Source: Chara braunii
Taxonomy: Eukaryota > Streptophyta > Charophyceae > Charales > Characeae
Direction of reading: 5' to 3'
DNA length: 26,105 nucleotides
Assembly (NCBI GenBank): GCA_003427395.1
Contig: BFEA01000137.1
Coordinates: forward strand, 2,192,084 to 2,218,188
Part shown: positions 9,380-18,320 of the stretch, piece by piece
Numbering within the stretch: the stretch's first letter is position 1
Layout of the letters: every line of letters begins with the position of its first letter
The notes under the pieces: generated by a model
What the model was told of the DNA's origin: nothing
The model's input: the letters and a program-made list of their open reading frames with translations, nothing else
The model's database searches: none
Translations under genes and position numbers: made by a program

Positions 9380-9700
9380 TGCCGACAGAGAGTGCAAACG
9401 GGTAACTGTTGCCCGTACCCGACCGTATCCAACTGTAACCGCCAGGTTATGGGTGGGCATGGGTACCCCTTCCGAAGGGGGAGTTGGGTATGGGCAGGCA
9501 CAACCAAAACGTGGTGGTTGTTAGGGCGGACACAATTGCCCTTTTTGGAGATCATGGGTGGGTAGGGGTAGGTAGGGGTAGGTATAAAAAAAAAAAAAAC
9601 AGGTATGGGCGGCCAAAAAAAAAAAGCAGATGGGTATGGGCAGGTACGGGTGGCCAAAAAAAAAAAGGGTGGGTACGGGCGGGTAGAGGCTCCTATCGGG
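9380..9700. repeat. GGGTA-rich block with alternating poly(A) runs
   Basis: GGGTATGGGCAGG-type words alternate with A11-A14 runs near 9586, 9617 and 9656, forming three blocks each introduced by GGCC or GGTAT. 9556-9582 has four G-tracts with short loops and could form a G-quadruplex. Similar GGGTAGGTACGGGT words reappear at 10388-10520. Confidence 0.6.
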
Positions 9701-9925
9701 TAGCTGTGGTATACCCGATGTAAGTCTTGTAGCTTTGAAGGCTTTGTATTTTTGCTCAAGCGTGACGCTTTTCTCATATTCCAAATTTCTCGCTTTCCCA
9801 TGAAGCAAACGTTTTTTTCTCGCAAGGGTGAATTTTATATCTCGACATTTTTTGAATTTTTGTTTTTCAAAATTTCAGACTATTTTCATATGCGTGTAAC
9901 CGTGTGTATATAATATTTATGCGTG

Positions 9926-9962
9926 TAAGTGCGGGTGTGTTGTGTGTGTGTGTGTGTGTGTG
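9926..9962 (+). repeat. (GT)n microsatellite
   Basis: A GT-rich run ending in about 11 uninterrupted GT dinucleotides. Confidence 0.85.
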
Positions 9963-10205
9963 AGTGCGAGAGTGTACGTGTGTGCGACAGACCGAGGGTG
10001 GTTGCATTTGCAAATGCTATACAGGTTGCATAGGCTGTTGTAGCACCAGATGCGTCCATAACATCATCAGAGTGACCAGATGTAACAACTATTGTTGTTG
10101 CGGCTGTAGCTCCAGCAGCTGCCACATCTCGAAAACAATAAAATGAAATAATAATTATATTAATAATAATAAAAATTACCACGTCAATCCTGTGACGTCC
10201 AGGGG

Positions 10206-10390
10206 GTTGGGGACAATTGGGGGCAGTTAAGGACAACTAAGGTCGTTAGGGGGTGTTAGAAAAAAAAGAAGTTAGGGGCGATTAGGGACAGTTAGGGGCG
10301 GTTAGGGACAGTTAGGGGCAGTTAGGGGCGCTTAGGGACAGTTAGGGGCAGTTAGGGACAATTAGGGGCAGTTGTAGGCGGTTAGAGAAG
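10206..10390 (+). repeat. 10-bp G-rich array (RTTAGGGRCR)n, telomere-like
   Basis: Twelve contiguous units at 10271-10390 keep an exact 10-nt register without indels. Most contain TTAGGG or TTAGGGG. In several stretches GGGGC units alternate with GGGAC units, suggesting a 20-bp dimer. A further four or five looser units at 10206-10255 are separated by an A-rich interruption. Consecutive G3-G4 tracts have loops of 6-7 nt, so quadruplex formation is plausible on this strand. Confidence 0.85.
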
Positions 10391-10582
10391 GGTGGGTGAC
10401 GAGCACGGGTGGTCACGGGTGGGTGCGTACAATTATAGGCAGGTACGGGTGGGTACAGATAAAGAAAATTTGGGTAAGGTAGGGTATGGGCGGTTAACAA
10501 ACGGTTTGGGTTCAGGTGGCCATGGTTGGTTTTGACAAAAAATGTTCATGGATAGGTATGGCCAGTTACATGTTGAAGAGAC

Positions 10583-10925
10583 TTGAGAGACGATGTCCTC
10601 GAAATTTTTGATTATTTTCCTTGTGTCGTAGTTGATTCGAATTTTTACCTTACTGTTTCCGATTTGAATGTACATTATTTAGAACGTCGGACATTACATA
10701 GCCGGTTGTGTAGCAGTTGGAGGTCGGTATTGACAAAGGTTATGGTGGAAGGAGTTCCAAGACAAGTGGATGAAGCTACTAGTTACGGGGTGTTTATGTT
10801 GATGTTTGCGACATTGTTGCAACAAGGTGATCACCACCTTTCGGGTTCTCTTGTAAAGGTATTCCGGAAATAAGACGACAATTTGCATCATGTGTCTTGG
10901 AACACCGTTGTCTTTGATGGATTCG
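10583..10925 (+). pseudogene. decayed Ulp1-like (C48) cysteine peptidase fragment
   Basis: The frame at 10583-10873 contains VDSNFYLTVSDLN, then VPRQVDEATSYGVFMLMFA. Ulp1-family peptidases carry an H-W-x-L catalytic histidine segment, then a conserved Q and D-C-G-V-F. Here the pattern aligns as SNFYL (His replaced by Asn), Q retained, and SYGVF (Cys replaced by Tyr, one transition from TGC). The frame stops at 10873. The next frame continues with IPEIRRQFASCVLEHR, the kind of C-terminal helix expected in the family, so a single frameshift near 10860 is likely. There is no ATG start; the frame opens after a stop just before 10583. Such domains are often carried by DNA transposons. Loss of two catalytic residues argues for a dead copy. 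Confidence 0.5.
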
Positions 10926-10929
10926 ATTG

Positions 10930-11560
10930 AATTATAAACTTTGGTTTGAAAATATTCAATTACTTACTGATTATATTTCGTTAATCCTGACATTGTTTCA
11001 TTGTCACTCTCACAACGACAGTGCTTTCGCTTATCGTTGCGAGTATGAGTTGTCTTTGGAATGTTCACTGCGAGTCTCACATCATGTGTTGACTTTGGAA
11101 TCTGAGTCAGGTCCCACTCATCTCTCGTGCTATTTAATTCGTCGCATTGCATTCCTTGTTCCAAATCGTGTCTCGAATGATATTGGTCTGTGTAGTAAAA
11201 CATGACAAATGGTGTGTGGATGAAAGACAAATCTCGGCGACTGTGTGAGTGTGAGGTTCTTTACGCGAAGAGTCAAAGACCAATGACATCACGTCTCTTG
11301 TGTGCGCATAGAATCACATATTTGTGACCGCCTGAATTACATGTGACCGGGAAATTTGTGTTCGTGCCCAAGCCTTTTGTTAATGGCCACTGAAAGTGCG
11401 GATTTGATTACATAATAAGCAACATTTGAAGTTCTTTTGTAATATGACAGGTGTTGTCGTAGAAAGACAACTTGTATGTCAAAATTAACCGTTTGTACTT
11501 CGACTGCTACTGTAACTTTTACATTACTTGAAGTTTCCAATGACACATTGCTCAAAGCAA
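10930..11560. other. no gene recognised
   Basis: AT-leaning sequence after the peptidase remnant. TTGTCTTTGGAATGTTC and TTGACTTTGGAATCTG near 11050 and 11090 are weak local repeats. No open frame here matches a family I know. Confidence 0.4.
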
Positions 11561-12215
11561 ACATGTCAAATAAGGATACAATCATGACATCTTGCTAATC
11601 ACAATCGTGAACAAGTATGGATCTCAGCACACTTCCGCATATTGGGCGAGATGATGGATGTGTCCATCCTTAAACTGAGTATTGTAAAGAAGTCCGAACC
11701 TCCACAACATCCAAGCAACCGTATCGAGCGAGATGATTGGCATGCCCGCACAACTTAGGGATGACCTGAACAAATATATTATCCAACAAGGATTCAATTA
11801 TGACACATTGTTCATCACATTTATAAACACCTTTTTGAACAAGTATGGATCCCAACACACTTCCACAACAGGCTTCCATGATGGGCGTGCCTATCGCTGC
11901 CCCACGTCTTCTAAAGAAGACTTACCCCGGATCTCGTCACACAACCCCGGATCTCGTCACACATCCAAACAATCGTCTTACGTGAGAGGATGGACATGCT
12001 TGTATAGCTTTGGGTTAACCTAAATAATTATATTATCCAGCCAGGATGCAATGACGACACCTTGCTCATCACCTTTATGAACTTGAAGTTTAACAAGTAT
12101 GGATCTCAGCACGCTTCACCATTTGGGATCTCATTTATACAATTTAACAAGTATGGATCTCAACACACTTTCGCATGTGGTCAAGCCCTGGATGGTCGTG
12201 CCTACGTTCGTTAGG
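11560..12215 (+). repeat. coding-like ~255-bp tandem repeat (NKYGSQHT units)
   Basis: AACAAGTATGGATCYCARCAC occurs four times, near 11609, 11838, 12092 and 12148. The two fuller units start near 11704 and 11959. Translated pieces are similar across units: GYNHDILLITIVNKYGSQHT, GFNYDTLFITF, GCNDDTLLITF, and DGRAY after two of the NKYGSQH copies. One unit is open from 11733 to 12023; others have stops. This may be a decayed gene encoding a repeat protein, or a satellite with one open frame. I do not recognise the family. Confidence 0.6.
11924..11963 (+). repeat. perfect 20-bp duplication
   Basis: ACCCCGGATCTCGTCACACA occurs twice in immediate tandem (11924-11943 and 11944-11963), exactly at the junction between two ~255-bp units. 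Confidence 0.9.
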
Positions 12216-12231
12216 TTGCGGCCAAAAATGA

Positions 12232-12276
12232 ATTCGTTAGAAATAGGACATAATATAATGTCCTATTTTAACGAAT
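12232..12276. other. 19-20-bp near-perfect hairpin
   Basis: Left arm 12232-12251 (ATTCGTTAGAAATAGGACAT) pairs with 12258-12276 apart from one extra base, around loop AATATA. It lies just after the last NKYGSQHT unit and could be the edge of a small inverted-repeat element, a terminator-like structure, or a palindromic insertion site. Confidence 0.7.
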
Positions 12277-12980
12277 AACATGTTACTTCAACAATACGTG
12301 TTTCAACAAAACGAGACACTAAGGGCAGCCTCCGCGCCCTAAAGACTAGGGTCCGACGAATCGTACCTAACCGTCTCAACAACGACAAGCAACACGCAAC
12401 CCACTCACGAAGAGATGAGAAACAGTTCGCATAAAATACTTAAATATGTCGTGACATTAGTTGTACTCTGTAATGGACTATCTGCTTGCTTGACACTTAC
12501 TCAGAATATGTCGAATCTGAAAGCAACCTAGTATGTAACCATTCCTAGGTACTGTAGTCAAAAAAATCAAATTAGGTCAGAAGGAAGGGATTACAAACAA
12601 AACTTAAAGTAAATGCATATAGGATGTAAAGGAGACGGTCTAACAGTATCATTCGAGTACCTCAGCGTTCTAAGGCAATCACACTACTCGATAAGCGAAC
12701 AAATGGCCTACTAAATTACCAAAAATAACATAAACTATACCTACATGTACTCAAGATATGCAGCAGGAAACTTACAAAATTACTAAATTAAAATGTATCT
12801 GAATACACTACCGCGCCATTCCGGCTAGTGTCGTCGTGCAGGGTACTTTATTCCATCCTTTCAGACTGCCATTGTGATGAAGATAGGCTAAACGAGACTT
12901 GCTGAATCCCTTGGATCTGCCGAAGCGCTACCACTGCAGCCGCACACTCTCCCACTGCGTCAAGATGCACCGCTCAAAAT
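12277..12980. other. no gene recognised
   Basis: AT-rich sequence without a convincing open frame, repeat or structured motif. Confidence 0.4.
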
Positions 12981-13054
12981 TTCACTGTTTATTTTAGTTT
13001 CTCTCCCCTCCCCCTCCATCGTTACTATCGTCTTTTCTTGATTAGGTCGCCGCT

Positions 13055-13129
13055 ACCCTACCCTAACCACCCAAACCCCGGTTAGGGTTTTCTTAGGGTT
13101 TTCTAGGGTTTAAGGTTCTCCTAACCCCC
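13055..13129. repeat. interstitial telomere-like patch with inverted halves
   Basis: CCCTACCCTAACC is followed by GGTTAGGGTTTTCTTAGGG and TTTTCTAGGGTTTAAGG. CCCTAACC (13061-13068) and GGTTAGGG (13080-13087) are perfect inverted arms. The motifs are degenerate relatives of TTTAGGG. Confidence 0.6.
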
Positions 13130-13353
13130 CTACTCTACCGCCTCCTCCCGTCGGGCACCCTAGACCCGAATGGCTCCTTTCCCTTCAAGCGGATTCGCGC
13201 CACCATCTCACGCGCGACCCGCTGGTGACGTCACAGAGTGAGCTGACTCACGATTACCCACTCCGCTCCCGCGGTCCCCTCCCTCTTACCGGTGGCCCCC
13301 TATCCCCAAGCCATAACCCATCTCCTTCCCCACCTTTTCCTCCACCTCCCGCC

Positions 13354-14016
13354 ATGTCTACCACCATGTGTCCACTACCCACAGACGGGACTATAGCTGA
13401 GAAGATCGTCACGGCGCACTCCATCTCTCAGTCGCCCACCCACCCGACAGTCCAGGGTCAACACTCTATGGACCCCACGGACCTTCTTGTTATTCTTGTG
13501 TCCCTCCTTCCACCTCTGCAAGCGCGACTCGATGCGCTTGCGCCCTTGGAGAGGCAAGTCAATGCGCTCGCCCTTGAAGTTCACTACCTCAAGGGTTCTC
13601 CTCATCGCTCTCCCCACTGTTCTCAGACTCCATTCCCTACCGGCTTAGAGTCCGACTCTCCACGACTCCAGCAACGGAGACGTGGTAGTTCGTCCTCCTC
13701 CGCGGGCCACGCAAAGCACTCCCCCTCCGCAGTGGTGAGTGTTGCTGCCACTCAGACTATACCGTCTGTTGCGGCACATCCATTGGCCCTCGCCGCTCCC
13801 TCAGCACCTGCCGCTTCGGCCACTGCCGCACGTGCTGTCGCCCAGATACCGGTATCTGGCCAGACGATTTCATCTACCCATCCCGGTGTTGCTTCCCAAC
13901 TTCCTCAACCGGTCACGACACTACGACCCGGAGTTCTCCCTCCTCCTGCTAGGGTACTCTCTCCATCTCCTCCACCTCCTCCACGTAGCTCGGTGAGGCA
14001 CGCACCTCGGGGTCAT
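13354..14016 (+). pseudogene. gag-like proline/serine-rich N-terminal fragment with a leucine-rich helix
   Basis: The frame is open from 13114. The first in-frame ATG is 13354, since the GTG at 13225 is not a convincing start. The product is rich in Pro, Ser and Ala, with one likely amphipathic or coiled segment containing LLPPLQARLDALAPLERQVN, then Ser/Arg and Ala/Pro-rich stretches. This layout (low complexity, short coiled coil, low complexity) is common in N-terminal parts of LTR-retrotransposon Gag proteins, but no capsid or zinc-knuckle motif is seen. Near 14016 composition changes abruptly to AT-rich DNA. The remaining frame to 14229 is unrelated, so the fragment is truncated by another insertion. 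It could instead be a low-complexity host gene fragment. Confidence 0.4.
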
Positions 14017-14134
14017 TTGTATTATATGTATATTAAAAAAACCATTATTTTTAAAATAAATATTTATCGATTGTTGGCTTGTCTGAAACCACAAAAAAAC
14101 AACATCTCATTCAAAGAAAATGATTGCAAGCTTT

Positions 14135-14401
14135 TTAACTCATTGAAGAGAGTTTGTCCATGTTATAGCATGGTTTTTCAAACACATAATCAAACATTCC
14201 AACATCTTGGTCATACAACATTTTACTGACTTTCACACAAGGTACTGATCCGCCCATTCCTCTACCACATTCTTTAGGCCTCAAATGAGTCCAATAATGA
14301 TAGTCAAAGGGATACTGACTCACAAAAGACTTCAACCATAGACAAGGATTCACTCGCAATGTGAAAGTGTTTGTGGTCACGAGCTCTTCCCCTTTGGACA
14401 C
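14135..14401 (-). pseudogene. coding-like minus-strand segment, unknown family
   Basis: An 88-residue frame contains TFTLRVNPCLWLKSFVSQYP, FDYHYWTHLRPKECGRG, then YDQDVGMFDYVFEKPCYNMD, and ends with TAA. Residue composition is balanced and unlike the low-complexity artefacts nearby. It begins at GTG after an upstream TGA, so the true start is missing. It could be a C-terminal exon or the last open piece of the surrounding retroelement. No family recognised. Confidence 0.35.
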
Positions 14402-14634
14402 ATATATAAATATAAAATATGTTACAATGAGTCAGACTTGCAACTCATCTTTCTCATCATCATTGTCTATCTTCACATGTTTATGTGTTTCTTGATACTA
14501 TTCTAATCCTTTAGTCTATCAAACTTAAGGAAAAAACTCGCTCTCTTTTCAGACTGCATTTTACTCTCCCATGTGGCCTCTTAATCAACAAAAGTTCAAT
14601 TTTATCTATGAGTAAATATCTCCACTTCTTTCTA

Positions 14635-15022
14635 AACTAGGAAAGTGCTATCCAACCACAGCATCTGATGAAGTTCTACTCTGTCACCCTTGGATGTCTT
14701 GGGGATTGTCTGTCCAGCGCTGGCAACCAACCTCCCTTGTGCATCAAACTCAATCATCCCTGCCTGAATGTATATGGCAAAAATCTCAAAATCGTCTCTG
14801 AAACGTCCTTCTTTTGCTACCCCTAGGTCCTGCTCACATAGACAAACGCCTAGTAAAACCTCTCATCACTTTACAAAGTCTTTCCTTCCTACTATATTCT
14901 TTCCGAAAAGTAATATTCAAACCATACCTTACTACCATTGCTAACTTCCAAACGTCTAAGACCATTCTAAAGCAGGTCATGATAGTATATTGCGATAGTA
15001 ATGCATTTGCAATTTCTGAAGG
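14635..15022 (-). pseudogene. coding-like minus-strand segment with a probable frameshift
   Basis: Two overlapping minus frames look protein-like: 15022-14837 (EIANALLSQYTIMTCFRMVL, then RKEYSRKERLCKVMRGF) and 14859-14635 (GVAKEGRFRDDFEIFAIYIQ, then EFDAQGRLVASAGQTIPKTS), ending in TAG at 14632-14634. A single indel near 14845 would join them. No known domain is evident. They continue the run of fragments from 17211 downward. Confidence 0.35.
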
Positions 15023-15426
15023 TCATAATTATTATAATGACTGTTACCCATAGTGGGGACATGCTCCCATAGTAATCACAATAGTTAATAATTATAATAG
15101 TTGAGTATGTAATTGAGCCTTAGCAAGCGAAGAGACAAGCAAAATAAGCATATGCATGCATTGGTGATGACAAAAAACTTATGGTATCTGTTACGATCAT
15201 AGAGAATAGTTATGCTGTAGTCAATAAAAATAATAAATGTTTTTGGATGTGAAAATAATCAGAGTACTACATTCTACTCCCCTGGTTTTGATAGGAGTAT
15301 AGTGTGTCAAGGGGCAATGTAATCCCTTAAAATGATAACATCTTAGACTCCTGAGCCCCGCTCAAGGACTAAGCCTCACTGCTTCATCCTGTGATTCCGA
15401 TATCCGTTCCTTGCAGACTCTTGTCA

Positions 15427-15878
15427 ATTAGCAGGCAACCTCACTGCACACGTTTCCAGGATGACATATCCTTTCTCGTGATGATGAACCCGCTTGATAC
15501 AAGGATAGTTGGCGAATCACCCCCTACCTCCTTGCGGCATGCAGTAGTTGCCTCCGTCATAGACCATAGCCTAACAAGGTTCAAACACTTTCCTCCTTCT
15601 CAGTAGTAATGTAGTCACCATTCCTCAAAGGGTTAGGTGACAACACCCCACTATGGACCAGTAACATAGTTCCGACGTGGGTCTCACTACTACCTTAGAA
15701 GACGAATTTATAGCTCCTTCAAGGCCATGTGATAGGGAAATGATAATTTAGGATTGTAACTCCCCCCCAAGGATAGGCTCTACACATTGACCACCTCTTT
15801 GAGAGAATTTCTCTTCCAAAGGAGTCGGTCACTCCATTCACCCCCGAACCCGCGTCGGACGTGGATTCTGCGTAACTT
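15427..15878 (-). pseudogene. coding-like fragments of the minus-strand element
   Basis: 15878-15783 reads KLRRIHVRRGFGGEWSDRLL and on to EVVNV, ended by TAG. 15618-15427 includes AMVYDGGNYCMPQGGRG, a TGA, then FANYPCIKRVHHHEKGY. The two are in different frames. Function unknown. Confidence 0.3.
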
Positions 15879-16262
15879 CTCTATCCTTTATAGGAGAGCA
15901 ACCCAGATGTATGGACTTAAGTGAAACGAACATAGATGAATAGCGAAATTTGATTAGCTCTGACGGATGAATTTAAATGCATACTCTATAATAATAAACT
16001 CAGGAGACAACTTAAACAATTATCCATGAATAAACGCATAGAATAGCCTGAAATGAATGAATAATTTTTAAAAGGATAACCTCAAATGAATGGCCTCAAG
16101 AGAACGAATTTAAGCGCTTAGACTCAACTAGGCGTACGCATGTAGATGGTCCAGGGTGAATGAGTTTAATCAACTACCCTTATGCCTGAATGTAGTCACC
16201 AAGTTGAACAAGATGGTTTGACACCTACTTCCTCACTGCCTCACTGACTACACTTATGATTA

Positions 16263-16397
16263 TGTGCCTCTTCTTGCAAGCAACTTATAGTTGGCATAAT
16301 AAGTTGTTCTATCCATTATGTTCACCCTCTTTTGTGGATCTGCCAGACTTCTGACCAAACAAGCCTCCTCTCGTAATCTCTGCTCGCAAGTACAGCC
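16263..16397 (-). pseudogene. coding-like fragment of the minus-strand element
   Basis: A 45-codon open stretch between TAG and TAA reads GCTCEQRLREEACLVRSL, then DRTTYYANYKLLARRGT. No domain recognised. Confidence 0.3.
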
Positions 16398-16736
16398 CTA
16401 ACAAAAGTCTAAATGAGTCAATTCACTTGCACGAGTCACGCACTCAATCCACCTTCATTGTTCATTTATCCCTCATCTCACTTGTCTTATACTTCAAGTT
16501 TTTAGTTTGATACATGCTTAAATTAACACGTTACCACTTCCTTCAACTTCTATCTCAGAGCTAAATCACCGGACTCTACTTATTGACAATAAGTACCATA
16601 TGCAACTTTCACCTATCCTCACCTCCTAAAGTCACTCCCCTAGAGAATCTGACAACTTCTCACTATACCAGCCTATCCTTAACTCCTTCACGATCCTTGA
16701 CTCTCTCAAATGCTCATTCAACGCTTCACATAATTT

Positions 16737-17211
16737 TATTGTACAGCCAGTAGGAGATCAATCCGCAAATCTCTAGTTGACACAACAAGAACATCACAAG
16801 GGAGACGCACAATCTCCGGTCGAATGATGCGGATTGAGCGACGCCAAAAGGATCAGGATCATGAGGCGTTGACGTGGAACTCTGGTTGGCAGGAGATGGT
16901 CAATTGTTTCGTTTTTTAGTAGAGGAAGAAGATGGTGGATAAAACTCGAAGCGACGGCGGCTTGGTGACTCACAACGCAGAGGTGAGGTGCCGTAATGCC
17001 TCTCACATTTGTAATACATCATCTTCCCCGGAGACGGGGTACGCTCACTACACTCGTCCTAATGCCTACGAGCCTCTACCCCTTCTTCCTTCTCTTCTAG
17101 CCCTTCATCTTCCTTTCTCCAATCCTCATATTCTTCGGTTAATCTATAGGCCTCTTGGCGGCCTTCCCTTACCTTCCGCTTCTTTCTCTCCCAGTACCAG
17201 TCCCACGACAT
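16737..17211 (-). pseudogene. start-proximal ORF of the minus-strand retroelement
   Basis: From ATG at 17211 the frame reads MSWDWYWERKKRKVREGRQE, then AYRLTEEYEDWRKEDEG and a Glu/Lys-rich tail. TAG interrupts at 17061-17059 after 50 codons. The same frame continues for 52 codons (with TPSPGKMMYYKCERHYG and SRRRFEFYPPSSSSTKK) to TGA at 16902-16900, then again with HDPDPFGVAQSASFDRRLC. The first ~50 residues are Trp/Tyr-rich then highly charged. Its position about 390 nt after the primer-binding site fits the first ORF of an LTR element, where gag is expected. Confidence 0.45.
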
Positions 17212-17594
17212 TTGGGTGCCATATTAATATAGGGACAATAGTTAGATAATTAGCCTTTAAAGTTATCTGACCCAATACCCTTGGTCTTTAAAAGATTCTA
17301 GTTAACCTCAGGTTACTGTCAATGAAATACTTCTCCTTCCATTCTCTAGGGCGATCCTTTGTCACAAGTTTTCACTGACTGTCGCCTTACTTGTACCACC
17401 TATTTGCTCATAGAATCTATTCTACTCTATAAATCCCTAAGTGGTTTATACGCAATGACCACTCTTACGTACTCCCTACTCAGAATCCTTAGTCAAACTA
17501 TATCCCAGTAAGTAGATTAGAGTTGTCGTTTTGCCTAGATCATCGATTTACCAAACCCGAGTTTGTTCACTGAGGACCTCGGCTAGGAAGCGAG

Positions 17595-17613
17595 ATCCTC
17601 GGCAACGGCGCCA
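17595..17613 (-). promoter_or_regulatory. primer-binding site complementary to tRNA-Asp 3' end
   Basis: The minus strand reads TGGCGCCGTTGCC, then GAGGAT. The 3' end of eukaryotic (notably plant) tRNA-Asp, including CCA, is complementary to TGGCGCCGTTGCCGGGGAT, so the match is 13 nt plus most of the next six. It lies two bases inside the CA-ending LTR boundary, the standard place for a minus-strand primer site. Confidence 0.65.
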
Positions 17614-17615
17614 TC

Positions 17616-18296
17616 TGTCGCACGCGACGCTCCCACACCCAGACGCAAAGTAGTTTTTGTGTCGGACCTCACGGTGGTGTCACGCAGGAGTCTCCTTGTC
17701 ACTTTACGAAATACCAACTCCGACCGTGCGCGTGTGCTATACCTCTCGCGACTCCCTACGACAGGTTAGGGTCCCGCTGTCGGGCGCATCGGTCCAGCAC
17801 CGCACGAGGCAGCGCGGGACCCTGTCGACCACATCACGCAGGAGTTGGACCAACCTCGTCACGAACATACAAATGGAGTTTCCTTAGGCCGCTCTAACCT
17901 AGTGCGCCAGCCATACCTCTCGCGAGCCCCTATGACAAGATAGGGCCTAAGCGAGGCACAACTTACCTCCATCTTACGGGAGTTGTCACCTCCCTTCGGT
18001 GGGTATATCCCCGCCGAGTTACCAGTCCACAGTACGAAAGCTAATCAGTTGCAATCGCAGAGGTGGACCAGCCGAGGACGTTTCTCGTTCGCTGTAGCAT
18101 AGGGGGTACGAGTGGTAATACGCCTATCGGACCCGCACGCGAACCAACATCTTGGGGGGCTGAAGTCCTAAGCGTGGCTCGACGTTGGTTGACTATGACA
18201 CATCCCACACACCACGCGCACACCACTTTACAAATAACAAAAAAATAAAACACACACACGCACACATCGAAACGACGCAACACAAACAACGCGACA
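17616..18296 (-). repeat. candidate long terminal repeat (TG...CA, 681 bp)
   Basis: One edge (17616) is fixed by the adjacent primer-binding site. On the + strand the segment begins TGTCGC and the best far edge is GCGACA at 18291-18296, giving a 6-bp terminal inverted repeat of TG...CA type. It contains a direct repeat (CATACCTCTCGCGA at ~17739 and ~17921) and a strong hairpin at 17759-17827. Its 17955-18205 part recurs at 25225-25530. The far edge is an inference and no target duplication was identified. Confidence 0.45.
17759..17827. other. long-armed GC hairpin inside the candidate LTR
   Basis: GGGTCCCGC and GCGGGACCC form a 9-bp perfect stem, extended after a 5-nt bulge by CGACA and TGTCG. 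The interior contains a further CGGT/ACCG pairing. Confidence 0.65.
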
Positions 18297-18320
18297 ACGC
18301 TCCTAGCCCCTTAGTAGCCG

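Larger units (their letters stand above)
14017..18296 (-). mobile_element. decayed LTR retroelement, minus orientation, with tRNA-Asp primer-binding site
   Basis: The order on the minus strand is candidate 5' LTR (18296-17616), spacer GA, primer-binding site (17613-17601), leader of about 390 nt, ATG at 17211, then scattered coding-like fragments to about 14135. Fragments lie in all three minus frames and contain stops, so the element is dead. I could not find reverse transcriptase, integrase or protease motifs, nor a 3' LTR. It could be a non-autonomous element or one too decayed to recognise. The left limit is set only by the composition change at ~14016. Confidence 0.5.

Noticed and set aside
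14017-14229. C-terminal 71 residues of the long + frame starting near 13225
   Set aside because: Composition changes abruptly at ~14016 and the downstream sequence looks coding on the other strand, so this is a chance extension.
14814-15053. + strand frame of 79 codons
   Set aside because: The minus frames over the same bases look more protein-like. This is probably a shadow.
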